From assembly GCF_029433115.1 (NCBI RefSeq), contig NZ_JARNTV010000035.1, positions 1 through 39,381 on the forward strand: a stretch of 39,381 nt of DNA. Direction: 5' to 3'. This DNA comes from Sphingomonas sp. AOB5. Lineage in GTDB: Bacteria; Pseudomonadota; Alphaproteobacteria; Sphingomonadales; Sphingomonadaceae. This document shows, one piece after another, positions 32,789 to 39,381 of this stretch. A program made the position numbers and the translations under genes. Position 1 is the stretch's first letter; the number at the start of each line of letters is the position of its first letter. The notes below the pieces were generated by a model. The model was given only the letters and a program-made list of their open reading frames with translations. It ran no database searches and was not told where the DNA came from.

Positions 32789-33636
32789 TGAACATGGCGA
32801 CGATCGACCATCCCCTGCGCGCGACACTGTATGAGCTCGGCCTTCATTCGGAGCAGCCCGAGCGGCTCGCGGCGTTCTACACCAGTGCGCTGGGCTATGC
32901 GTTCGACGGGAAGATGCTGGGGGTGGCGAGGGACCGGCGGGTCAGCATCGCAGCGGGACCTTCGAAGACGCTGGCCTATGCGGCCTATGCCGTTCCCGAT
33001 GCTGGCGACCTCGATGCGCTGGAGGCCCGGCTGATTGCGGCGGGCACTGCGTTCGAACGGATCGATACGGATGGTTTCGAACCCGGCGCGGTGGCATTTG
33101 CCGATCCGGACGGGAACCGTTTCCGCTTCGGGATCGCGAGCGGCGGTGCCGCGCGGGTGTTCGAAGGCACCGCAGACCGCGCGGCGCGGATCCAGCATGT
33201 CGTTTTCGCCACCACCGATATCGATCGGCTGCTGGGCTTCTTCATCGACGTAATCGGCTTCGCGCTCAGCGATGTGGTGGTGGATGGGGAAGGCGTGCTC
33301 AAGACCGGTTTCGTGCGGTGCAGCCACGAGCATCACAGCCTCGCGGTGTTCGCCGCGAAGGAGAACAGGCTCGATCATCACTGCTATGAAGCGGTCGACT
33401 GGAACCTGATCCGCGACTGGGCGGATCATTTCGCCAAGCTGCGCATCCCGCTGAAATGGGGGCCGGGGCGGCATGGTCCGGGCGACAATCTGTTCGTGTT
33501 CATCCACGATCCCGACGGCAACTGGCTCGAGATTTCGGCCGAGCTGGAGCATGTTGCGCCGGATCGTCCGGTCGGCGAATGGCCGCACGAGGAATATACG
33601 CTCAACAGCTGGGGCATCGGCCTGCTGCGGAGCTGA
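32785..33636 (+). CDS. Type I extradiol dioxygenase (VOC superfamily, short form)
   Basis: 283 residues. ATG at 32785 overlaps the previous stop; an alternative ATG at 32794 is possible. Two VOC modules are visible, with Fe(II) ligands His138 (IQHVVFATT), His199 (LDHHCYEAV) and Glu249 (NWLEISAE). ATDPDGN-type loops (FADPDGNRF; HDPDGNWLE) are typical of the family. This is shorter than the enzyme at 25754 and only distantly similar, so it may cleave a different catechol. It ends the right-hand three-gene operon; the bidirectional terminator follows 18 bases later. Confidence 0.9.
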   Translation: MMNMATIDHPLRATLYELGLHSEQPERLAAFYTSALGYAFDGKMLGVARDRRVSIAAGPSKTLAYAAYAVPDAGDLDALEARLIAAGTAFERIDTDGFEPGAVAFADPDGNRFRFGIASGGAARVFEGTADRAARIQHVVFATTDIDRLLGFFIDVIGFALSDVVVDGEGVLKTGFVRCSHEHHSLAVFAAKENRLDHHCYEAVDWNLIRDWADHFAKLRIPLKWGPGRHGPGDNLFVFIHDPDGNWLEISAELEHVAPDRPVGEWPHEEYTLNSWGIGLLRS

Positions 33637-33654
33637 GCGGCTTCGGGATCACGG

Positions 33655-33690
33655 AAAAGGGGGGCGGTGCCGCGGCGCCGTCCCCCTTTT
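33655..33690. terminator. Bidirectional terminator between convergent genes
   Basis: A long hairpin with AAAAGGGGG and CCCCCTTTT arms around a GC-rich core has an A-run on one side and a T-run on the other, so it can stop transcription from both the dioxygenase gene (plus) and the TAXI-type gene (minus), whose stop codon lies 4 bases away. Confidence 0.9.
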
Positions 33691-33694
33691 CGGT

Positions 33695-34729
33695 TCAGTC
33701 CTTCGCGATGATCCCGGCTTCCTCGTAATAGCGGCGAGCGCCGGGGTGGAGCGGCAGCGAGGGCTTCGACATCGCGACCGGATCGAGCGGATAGGATAGC
33801 GGGCTGCGATCGGGCGGGATGTGCTGATAGTTGCGCTCGATCGTGGCGCGCTTCTCGACCAGCGCCCAGGTGAGCAGATGCGCCACATCCTCGGGCATGT
33901 CGTCGCGCACGACGATCACGAAGTCGGAGAAGTCGAGCGCGGGCAATGCGTCAGGCTGGCCGGGGAAGAAGCCCGCGGCCAGCTCGGTGCGGCGCCAGCC
34001 CTGCTCCTGTTCCAGCCGCGCCAGCGCCTCGTCTTCCGCGGGCAGCAGCACCGCGTCGCGCTTCTCCACCGCTTCCCGCCACCACGGCGTCATGATCGCT
34101 TCCTGCAGCGCGGCATCGGCCACGCCGTCGCGGAAGCGATGCATGCACAGGTCCGGACGGGCGGATTCGATGTAGCGGCCGCCCCAGCTGGTCAGCGTGG
34201 CTTCGTCAATGCCATGGGCCTCCATGAAGCGGCGGGCGGTATAGCCGATCAGGTTCGCGCCATTATCCTCGCCGGTCGCGATCTTCAGCGCAGGCTTGCG
34301 TTCGCGCAGTTCGGCGAAGGAATTGATGCCCAGCGCGCGGGGCAGGGTGAACACCATCCGGTCGCGCTGGGGCAGGACGGCCAGCGCGCGTAGCGTCGGC
34401 ATCGGCTTGCCTTCGAAGATGCCGCGGCCTTCCAGTGCTGCGGGCAGCGCCTGTGCCGGGGTCATGATCGCCATGTCGACTTCGCCGTCGAACACCGCCT
34501 GCATCGCGTCGATACCGCCATAGACAGGGTTCCAGATGCCGACGCGCGAACGCGGCCCCGTGCGGTCGCAGAATTCCTGGCACAGCCATGAGCAGATGCG
34601 GTGGAAATTGGCGGTGCCCCAGTCGCCGATGAACTGCAGCGTGATCGAACGCTCGATCCGCGGCTCGCCCGGCACCCAGTCCTTCACGTCGAAGAGTTCC
34701 GCCGCTTCCTGCCCGTCTTGCCTTGCCAT
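33695..34729 (-). CDS. TAXI-type solute-binding-fold protein without signal peptide
   Basis: 344 residues from ATG at 34727-34729, with GGAGAG 7 bases upstream. The fold is that of TAXI-type TRAP solute receptors (NMT1/periplasmic-binding II): IGDWGTANFHRICS, DGEVDMAIMTPAQAL, GINSFAELRERKPALKIATG and the C-terminal LPLHPGARRYYEEAGI, which is characteristic of the family. Unlike those proteins it has no signal peptide or lipobox; the N-terminus is MARQDGQEAAELF. The longer frame to 34882 also lacks one. No TRAP membrane subunit is in the window. It is therefore probably a cytoplasmic ligand-binding protein or an enzyme built on this fold. It diverges from the GST gene, sharing a promoter region with the regulon palindrome. 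Confidence 0.82.
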   Translation of the reverse strand: MARQDGQEAAELFDVKDWVPGEPRIERSITLQFIGDWGTANFHRICSWLCQEFCDRTGPRSRVGIWNPVYGGIDAMQAVFDGEVDMAIMTPAQALPAALEGRGIFEGKPMPTLRALAVLPQRDRMVFTLPRALGINSFAELRERKPALKIATGEDNGANLIGYTARRFMEAHGIDEATLTSWGGRYIESARPDLCMHRFRDGVADAALQEAIMTPWWREAVEKRDAVLLPAEDEALARLEQEQGWRRTELAAGFFPGQPDALPALDFSDFVIVVRDDMPEDVAHLLTWALVEKRATIERNYQHIPPDRSPLSYPLDPVAMSKPSLPLHPGARRYYEEAGIIAKD

Positions 34730-34868
34730 TCCGCTGCTCTCCATCATGCGGCCCACTGCAAAAATTTGAGCCGATTGCTTGTGCGAGGCTTCCCACAACC
34801 GGCAATTTATGTCAATAAGTCCGAATATACCGGAATAATGCTCAGTTTTAACGGCGAGTGGAGAGTGT
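34730..34868. promoter_or_regulatory. Divergent promoter region with regulon palindrome
   Basis: The 139 bp between the TAXI-type and GST genes contain GTCCGAATATACCGGAAT (34819-34836). On minus it precedes TTGACA (complement of 34810-34815) by three bases, as at the receptor promoter; ATTCC-to-TTGACA distance is 21 bases in both. For the GST direction it lies 33 bases before the ATG, where it could overlap the -10 region. Confidence 0.65.
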
Positions 34869-35603
34869 ATGTCGAGCGTCACCCTGTATCACGGAATGGC
34901 CTCGACCTGCTCGAAGAAGGTGCGTCTCAGCCTCTATGAGAAAGGTGTGGCCTTCGAGAGCCGATTGCTCGACCTGCAGAAGTTCGAGCAGCATGATCCC
35001 GCCTATCTCGCGATCAATCCCAATGGCGTGGTGCCGGCGCTGGTCCATGACGGGCGTTCGGTGATCGAATCCTCGATCATCGCCGAATATGTCGACGAGG
35101 CGTTCGAGGGTCCGACGCTCAGCCCGGCCGATCCGGTCGCGCGGGCGCGGATGCGGCTGTGGCTGCGCTTCTCGGACGAGGCCGCCTATCCGGCGATCGC
35201 TGCGCCGACCTGGCAATATATGCGGCACCGCGCGGCGAAGGCGCTGGAGGATCAGGCGATCCTGGCGCGGGTGCCGACTGCCGAGCGGCGCGAACGCTGG
35301 AACAAGATGGCCAAGGGCGGCTATTCCGACGAGGAGATCGAAGCCGCGGTCGTGCGGATGGGCGCCTGTCTCGACAAGCTGGAAGCCCAGCTTGCCGAGA
35401 CCGAATGGCTGGCAGGCGATGCGTTCAGTCTTGCCGATATCGCGGTGCTGCCCTTCGCGGTGCGCATCCGTAACCTGAAGCCCGAATTGATGACGCGTCC
35501 CGCGGTCAACCGCTGGCTGGAGCGCGCTGCGGAACGCCCTTCCTTTGCGCGGGCGCTGGAGTTCAGCGAGGATCCGCGTGCTGCCGAGCTGCCAAATATC
35601 TAG
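34869..35603 (+). CDS. Glutathione S-transferase family protein, LigF/LigE-like
   Basis: 244 residues, ATG with GGAGAG upstream. The N-terminal thioredoxin fold starts VTLYHGMASTCSKKVRLSLY; the Ser/Thr/Cys cluster near residue 12-15 is the place of the catalytic residue. INPNGVVPALVHDG and VIESSIIAEYVDE are the cis-Pro and Glu-Ser glutathione-binding motifs. The helical domain ends with WLAGDAFSLADIAVLPF. The stretch LYEKGVAFESRLLDLQKFEQHD resembles, from memory, the beta-etherases LigF/LigE of sphingomonads. The role might be glutathione-dependent ether cleavage, isomerisation of a maleyl-type product, or detoxification. Its promoter region carries the regulon palindrome, so it belongs to this pathway. 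Confidence 0.88.
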   Translation: MSSVTLYHGMASTCSKKVRLSLYEKGVAFESRLLDLQKFEQHDPAYLAINPNGVVPALVHDGRSVIESSIIAEYVDEAFEGPTLSPADPVARARMRLWLRFSDEAAYPAIAAPTWQYMRHRAAKALEDQAILARVPTAERRERWNKMAKGGYSDEEIEAAVVRMGACLDKLEAQLAETEWLAGDAFSLADIAVLPFAVRIRNLKPELMTRPAVNRWLERAAERPSFARALEFSEDPRAAELPNI

Positions 35604-35607
35604 CATA

Positions 35608-35656
35608 TTTCCGATTATACGATAATCTTGACGCAATATTACGCGGCTTCTAGAAA
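35608..35656 (+). promoter_or_regulatory. Promoter of the cupin operon with palindrome-like site
   Basis: TTTCCGATTATACGATAAT (35608-35626), one base, TTGACG (35628-35633), 17 bases and TAGAAA (35651-35656) form the best promoter in the window. ATTAT-ACG-ATAAT is a perfect short inverted repeat inside the site. The TTCCG half matches the other sites; the right half is degenerate. Confidence 0.65.
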
Positions 35657-35695
35657 CGGGAGCCAATCGCTGCGTCGGTCGAGGGAGAGTGAGCC

Positions 35696-36694
35696 GTGAA
35701 GATCGTGACCGAAACCATCAGTGGCGAGCCGTTCGACCGGCCGGTGCGCACGGTCGAGCGCGACGAGGCGCGGCTGCTCCAGCCGCCGCCCGAGCAGATG
35801 ATGCGCTTCCTGTCGCCCAAGCTCGAGCCGTTGGCGGTCTACAGCTTTCCGACGGTGTACGAGCCAGTCGAGTTCGCCCGGCCGCGCGGCGTGTTCGAAG
35901 GATCCTCGCTGCGGCTCGAATGGCAGACGCTGAACGGGCGCCAGCCCTTTTATCACCGCAACGCCGATGTCGACGAGATCGGCTACCAGATCTGTGGCGG
36001 GCGCACGCTGATCACCGAATGCGGTACGATCGAGTTCGGCACCGGCCAGTTCGCGCGCATCCCGGTGGGCGTCGCGCACGACAATTATTGCCGCGACGAT
36101 ATCCACCTGATCTTCTACCTGCACGGCCCGGCCGATCGCTGTGTCGAGCCGGTCGGCCATGGCGCCTATCTGTCGCCGCCCTTCCCGGGCTGGGAAGCCA
36201 AGCCGATGGTCGAGGTGACCACCAACAATCTGGGCGGGCCGGACGGCGCGGTCGGCTATTCGATGGCCGATGAGGACCTGATCCTGGGCGCGGCGAAGAC
36301 CTTCCCCGACATGCTCGAGATCCTCGAGCCGCGTGCGGCCGCGGGCGAGATCGAATGGCTGTATCATGCGCCGAAGGTGTGGATCGGCCATACGCTGCTG
36401 GAGCGCACCACCGAGCGCCGCTACCAGCGCCGCCTTGGCGCCGACGAACTGCAATATCAGGCCGAGGGCACGCGCACGATCGTGTCGCAGCGCGGGGTAG
36501 TGACGCTCAACCCCGGCGACTTCACCTGCATCCCGCGCGGCTGTTCCTATGCGAACCTGACCGATGGGCCGTCCAAGCATGTCTCGCTGCTGACGCTGGA
36601 GAATGTACCCCCGGCGCGCGAGCCGAGTCGATTGGCCGATCCCGATGCCGCGGCCTGGCTGGCCGCCTATGACTCGAAGCTGGAGACTGCGTGA
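35696..36694 (+). CDS. Cupin dioxygenase-like protein (homogentisate 1,2-dioxygenase fold)
   Basis: 332 residues from GTG at 35696, with GAGGGAGAG 6 bases upstream. Two cupin domains are present. The first (about residues 65-155) carries FYHRNADVDEIGYQICGG and PVGVAHDNY, giving His, Glu and His as likely Fe(II) ligands, in an arrangement similar to homogentisate 1,2-dioxygenase. The second (about 230-310) has TRTIVSQRGVVTLNPGDF but no matching His pair. Homogentisate dioxygenases are about 430 residues, so this is a shorter relative. It probably opens a hydroquinone-, gentisate- or hydroxyquinol-like ring. The following dehydrogenase overlaps by 1 base (TGATG). Substrate is unknown. Confidence 0.82.
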   Translation: MKIVTETISGEPFDRPVRTVERDEARLLQPPPEQMMRFLSPKLEPLAVYSFPTVYEPVEFARPRGVFEGSSLRLEWQTLNGRQPFYHRNADVDEIGYQICGGRTLITECGTIEFGTGQFARIPVGVAHDNYCRDDIHLIFYLHGPADRCVEPVGHGAYLSPPFPGWEAKPMVEVTTNNLGGPDGAVGYSMADEDLILGAAKTFPDMLEILEPRAAAGEIEWLYHAPKVWIGHTLLERTTERRYQRRLGADELQYQAEGTRTIVSQRGVVTLNPGDFTCIPRGCSYANLTDGPSKHVSLLTLENVPPAREPSRLADPDAAAWLAAYDSKLETA

Positions 36695-37788
36695 TGACCA
36701 AGATGCTGGCCTATCGCGGCTTCGAAGGCGAACCCGAACCCCGGCTGGTCGAAGTCGATGTGCCGGAAGTGGGCGACGGCGACGTGCTGGTACGGATCAA
36801 GTCCGCCGGGCTGACCTATGGCACCTTCACCCTGCAAAAGGCCGGGCTGCTCAAGCCGCTGCCGATGACGCTGGGGCATGAAGGCGCCGGCGTGATCGAG
36901 GCGGTGGGCCGCAATGTCAGCCGGGTGAAGCCGGGCGACCGCGTGCGCATCCATCCCACGCTGACCTGTGGCGAATGCCGCCATTGCCGCACCGATCGCG
37001 ATCATATGTGCTGGGGCTCGGCGATGATGGGCTTCGTGTCGTTCGGCGCGACCGTCCCCGAATATCCGCATTATCATGACGGCTTCATGGCCGAATATGC
37101 GGTGGCGCCCGAGCGGCAGATCGACCTGCTGCCCGACAATGTCGGCTTCGATGCCGGGGCCAAGCTCCATTATGCAGGCAATGCCGTGCGCACGCTGCGC
37201 GTCGCCGAGCTGCCGCATGGCGGGGTGTTGGCCATCCTCGGCGCGACCGGATCGATGGGCGTGGTGACGATCAAGCTGGCGCAGTTCTTCGGCGTCAGCC
37301 GGCTGGTGTTGGTCGGCCGATCGACCGAACGGCTGGAGGAAGTCGCGAAACTTACCTCCATCCCGTGCGACATCGTCTCGACCGACACGATGGGCGAGAA
37401 TTGGGCCGAGACCGGCGCGCTGCCGCGCCGCATGACGGAGGTCGCGCCGGACGGCGTCGATGCGATCATCGATTACCTGCCAGAAGGCGGGGCGATGTGG
37501 CAGGCGGTGAGCGGTCTCGCCACCGGCGGGACCTTCGTCAACATGGGCGGCGGGCCGCAGCCCTTCGCCTTCCCGATGCGCGCGATGGTCGGCAAATGCT
37601 GGAAGGTGGCGGGGACCCGCAACCATTCGCGGCTCGACGCCCGCGAAGTGCTGCGCCTGCTGGGGCTCGGCTCGCTCGAGATCGACGACCTGATCACCCA
37701 CCGCGCGCCGCTGGCCGATGTGGATGCGGCGGTCGCCAAGATGACATCGCGCGACGAGCGGGTGTGGATGAGCGTCGTCCATCCCTGA
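36694..37788 (+). CDS. Zinc-type medium-chain alcohol dehydrogenase
   Basis: 364 residues from ATG 36694, sharing one base with the previous stop. GHEGAGVIEAVGRNV is the MDR signature with the zinc-binding His-Glu. CGECRHCRTDRDHMC provides the four Cys of the structural zinc. AILGATGSMGVVTIKLAQ is the cofactor glycine loop and LVLVGRSTERLEE suggests NADP preference. The position of the catalytic Cys (usually G-[IV]-C-x-x-D) reads AGLTYGTFTL, with no Cys, so the active-site zinc is questionable; quinone-reductase-like reduction is an alternative. Between a ring-opening cupin enzyme and a dienelactone hydrolase, it may reduce a double bond or quinone, like maleylacetate reductase in role but not family. 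Confidence 0.9.
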   Translation: MTKMLAYRGFEGEPEPRLVEVDVPEVGDGDVLVRIKSAGLTYGTFTLQKAGLLKPLPMTLGHEGAGVIEAVGRNVSRVKPGDRVRIHPTLTCGECRHCRTDRDHMCWGSAMMGFVSFGATVPEYPHYHDGFMAEYAVAPERQIDLLPDNVGFDAGAKLHYAGNAVRTLRVAELPHGGVLAILGATGSMGVVTIKLAQFFGVSRLVLVGRSTERLEEVAKLTSIPCDIVSTDTMGENWAETGALPRRMTEVAPDGVDAIIDYLPEGGAMWQAVSGLATGGTFVNMGGGPQPFAFPMRAMVGKCWKVAGTRNHSRLDAREVLRLLGLGSLEIDDLITHRAPLADVDAAVAKMTSRDERVWMSVVHP

Positions 37789-37830
37789 TCGCCCGCCGCT
37801 ACCTCAACTTCATTACCGGGAAATTCTGAA

Positions 37831-38550
37831 ATGACCGCTCTCCGCGAAGACATCGAAGTGCGCGGCGCCGATGGCGCCGATGGCGCCTTCTCCGCCTATC
37901 TGGCCGTGCCGGCCAGTCCCAATGGCGTGGCCGTGGTCGTGCTGCAGGAGATTTTCGGGGTGAATGCGAACATCCGCGAGATCGCCGACGGTTTTGCCGA
38001 TGCCGGCTATGTCGCGGTCGCGCCCGATCTCTACTGGCGCCAGTCGCCCGGCATCCAGCTGAACCCGGCGACCGAGGACGGGCGCGCACAGGCGGTCGAG
38101 CTGATGAAGGGGCTGGACCGCGAACAGGCGGTGACCGATGCCGCCGATGCGCTGGCAGCCGCGAAGTCGCGCGTTTCGGGTATCGTGCGCAGCGCCGCGG
38201 TGGGCTACTGTTTTGGCGGTGGCGTCGCCTATCTGATGGCGGTGCGGAACAAGGTCGATGCGGGGATCGCCTATTATGGCACCTATCTGCACACGGTGAT
38301 GGGCGAGGCATCGAACCTCCAGGGCAAGTTGCTGCTCCACATCGCCGAGCAGGATCATCTGTGCCCACCCGAGGCGCAGGCGGCGATCCAGGCGGCGCTG
38401 GCACCGCTCGGCGACCGCGCGACCGCTATCGTGCATGGTGGCGTCGGTCATGCCTTTGCCCGGATCGGCGGGGCGACGTTCGATTCCGTATCGGCCGAGC
38501 GCGCCAATGCGATGACCGGCGAATTGCTGGCGTCGCTCGTCTCCGCATGA
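37831..38550 (+). CDS. Dienelactone hydrolase family protein
   Basis: 239 residues, ATG at 37831, 42 bp after the dehydrogenase; the binding site (GGGAAATTC) is weak. The alpha/beta-hydrolase triad is recognisable: Cys in AVGYCFGGGVAYL (about residue 132), Asp in HIAEQDHLCPP and His in GGVGHAFAR. LQEIFGVNANIREIAD contains the Glu that keeps the Cys thiol inactive until substrate binds, typical of carboxymethylenebutenolidase. The expected reaction is hydrolysis of a dienelactone to maleylacetate-like acid. It follows the cupin and dehydrogenase genes and overlaps the aldolase gene by 4 bases, so all four appear co-transcribed. A short in-frame duplication (GADGADGA) lies near its N-terminus. 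Confidence 0.93.
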   Translation: MTALREDIEVRGADGADGAFSAYLAVPASPNGVAVVVLQEIFGVNANIREIADGFADAGYVAVAPDLYWRQSPGIQLNPATEDGRAQAVELMKGLDREQAVTDAADALAAAKSRVSGIVRSAAVGYCFGGGVAYLMAVRNKVDAGIAYYGTYLHTVMGEASNLQGKLLLHIAEQDHLCPPEAQAAIQAALAPLGDRATAIVHGGVGHAFARIGGATFDSVSAERANAMTGELLASLVSA

Positions 38551-39251
38551 GCGAGCGCGATCCCCGGCTGGAGATCGCGCGGGCAAGCCGCATCCTGTTT
38601 GGGTTAGGTGTGGTCGATGCGTTCGGTCATGTCAGCATGCGCCATGCCGAACGCCCAGACCGTTTCTGGATGTCGCGCAGCATGGCGCCGGGTCAGGTCA
38701 TGCCCGAGGATGTGATCGAACATGATCTGGACGGCGAGCCGGTCTCCGTACCGGGCACACGCGTGTTTCTCGAACGCTTCATCCATGCCGAACTGTATCG
38801 CGCGCGGCCCGATATCGGCGCGGTGGCGCACAGCCATGCGCCTAGCGTCCTGCCCTTCACCGTGGTCGATGTGCCGGTCCAGCCGGTCGCGCATACCTGC
38901 GGCTTCCTGCACGGCACCGGCCCTGCCTTCGATCTGGCGGACGAGGCCGGGGATGGGACCGATCTGCTGATCCGCAATGCCGATTTCGGGCGCGCCTTTG
39001 CCAGGCATCTGGGCGAGGCCAATGTCGCGCTGATGCGCAGCCATGGCTTCACTACGGTGGGCACGACATTGGCGCAGGCGGTGTTCCGCGCGGCCTATAC
39101 CGCGTACAACTGCCAGCTGCAGATGGCGGCGCTCCAACTGGGCGAGCCGCGCTACCTGAGTGCCGCCGAGGCCGCGGCCTGCGATGCCTCGACCAACGGG
39201 CAGGTAGACCGCGCCTGGAACCTGTGGGTGTCCCAGCACGCGGATTTTTAG
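38547..39251 (+). CDS. Class II aldolase/adducin family protein
   Basis: 234 residues from ATG 38547, overlapping the previous stop by 4 bases. Zn-binding His residues are seen in VAHSHAPSV and MRSHGFTT; GHVSMRH and WMSRSMAPGQV match the phosphate/substrate loop area, and RFIHAELYRARPDIGAV precedes the His pair, with Glu as the possible general acid. Family members cleave or form C-C bonds in fuculose/ribulose phosphates, but aromatic-pathway relatives act on 4-hydroxy-2-oxo acids or decarboxylate. The phosphate-binding residues are not clearly conserved, so a non-phosphorylated substrate is likely. It is the last complete gene of the operon. Confidence 0.9.
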   Translation: MSERDPRLEIARASRILFGLGVVDAFGHVSMRHAERPDRFWMSRSMAPGQVMPEDVIEHDLDGEPVSVPGTRVFLERFIHAELYRARPDIGAVAHSHAPSVLPFTVVDVPVQPVAHTCGFLHGTGPAFDLADEAGDGTDLLIRNADFGRAFARHLGEANVALMRSHGFTTVGTTLAQAVFRAAYTAYNCQLQMAALQLGEPRYLSAAEAAACDASTNGQVDRAWNLWVSQHADF

Positions 39252-39253
39252 TT

Positions 39254-39272
39254 GATTCAGCTGCGCTGAATC
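39254..39272. repeat. Hairpin GATTCAG-N5-CTGAATC after aldolase gene
   Basis: A perfect 7-bp stem with a 5-base loop starts 2 bases after the aldolase stop. No T-run follows, so it is at most a weak transcription end or an mRNA-stabilising structure. Confidence 0.5.
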
Positions 39273-39295
39273 GCGGCGGCACCGGCCCGCTCCCC

Positions 39296-39337
39296 CACCC
39301 GGCCTCCCACAGAATATGCTGGATGGGAGGCCGGGTG
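39296..39337. repeat. Long perfect inverted repeat near the right edge
   Basis: A 14-bp perfect inverted repeat (CACCCGGCCTCCCA and its complement) surrounds a 14-base loop. It could be a terminator-like hairpin, a REP element or the leader of a gene starting at ATG 39340, which has GGGAGG within the right arm 9 bases upstream and stays open to the window end. The fragment is too short to call as a gene. Confidence 0.55.
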
Positions 39338-39381
39338 CGATGCCGGTCGCCCCGCTCAACCTGCTCGGCGAAAGCGCGGGC

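Noticed and set aside
1..39381. tRNA, rRNA, insertion sequences, integrase or phage genes
   Set aside because: I looked for transposase or integrase motifs, terminal repeats and tRNA-like cloverleafs and recognised none; base composition is even apart from short promoter regions.

Overview
The window looks like chromosomal DNA of an aerobic, high-GC alphaproteobacterium, most likely a sphingomonad. The reasons are two TonB-dependent receptors whose mature N-termini carry the IVVTAQ-R-E/S-ER plug signature typical of that group, many class A flavin hydroxylases and extradiol dioxygenases, and short GC-rich palindromes between genes. This is inferred from style and gene content, because no rRNA, tRNA or other taxonomic marker is present.

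Layout. 1-330 is the 3' end of a sulfatase. 327-2178 holds a membrane-anchored unknown protein and a secreted BNR-propeller glycosidase-like protein, both on minus. 2360-2932 is an orphan FecI-like ECF sigma factor. 2942-15518 is a first catabolic block: a P450 (minus) diverges from a LysR regulator (plus), followed on plus by a MaoC-type hydratase, the CoA-binding half of an NDP-forming acyl-CoA synthetase, an MFS carrier, a glycyl-radical-enzyme homologue with altered catalytic motifs, a TonB receptor, an aldo/keto reductase lacking the catalytic His, and an SDR. 15519-15874 is a gene-free patch of palindromes. 15875-18942 (minus) is a cytosolic molybdopterin oxidoreductase overlapping a second aldo/keto reductase.

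19.1-39.25 kb is a second, larger aromatic-catabolism block centred on an IclR-type regulator at 29460-30209. To its left, on minus, runs a tight operon: flavin hydroxylase, FAH-family hydrolase, type I extradiol dioxygenase, HisD-like dehydrogenase, SDR, second flavin hydroxylase; a TonB receptor follows with its own promoter. To its right, on plus, is a parallel set (FAH hydrolase, flavin hydroxylase, extradiol dioxygenase), then a TAXI-type binding protein without signal peptide (minus) diverging from a LigF-like GST, and an operon of cupin dioxygenase-like protein, zinc-type dehydrogenase, dienelactone hydrolase and class II aldolase.

How the parts may work together. Receptors import an aromatic compound, flavin hydroxylases add ring hydroxyls, extradiol enzymes open the rings, and FAH-type hydrolases, the dienelactone hydrolase and the aldolase process ring-cleavage products. 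I found a recurring TTCCG-N6/7-CGGAA-like palindrome at six places in this block (about 21909, 29248, 29434, 30316, 34827, 35617). In four of them it sits 1-3 bases upstream of a TTGACA/TTGACG hexamer. It probably marks the regulon of the local IclR protein. The substrate cannot be read from the sequence.
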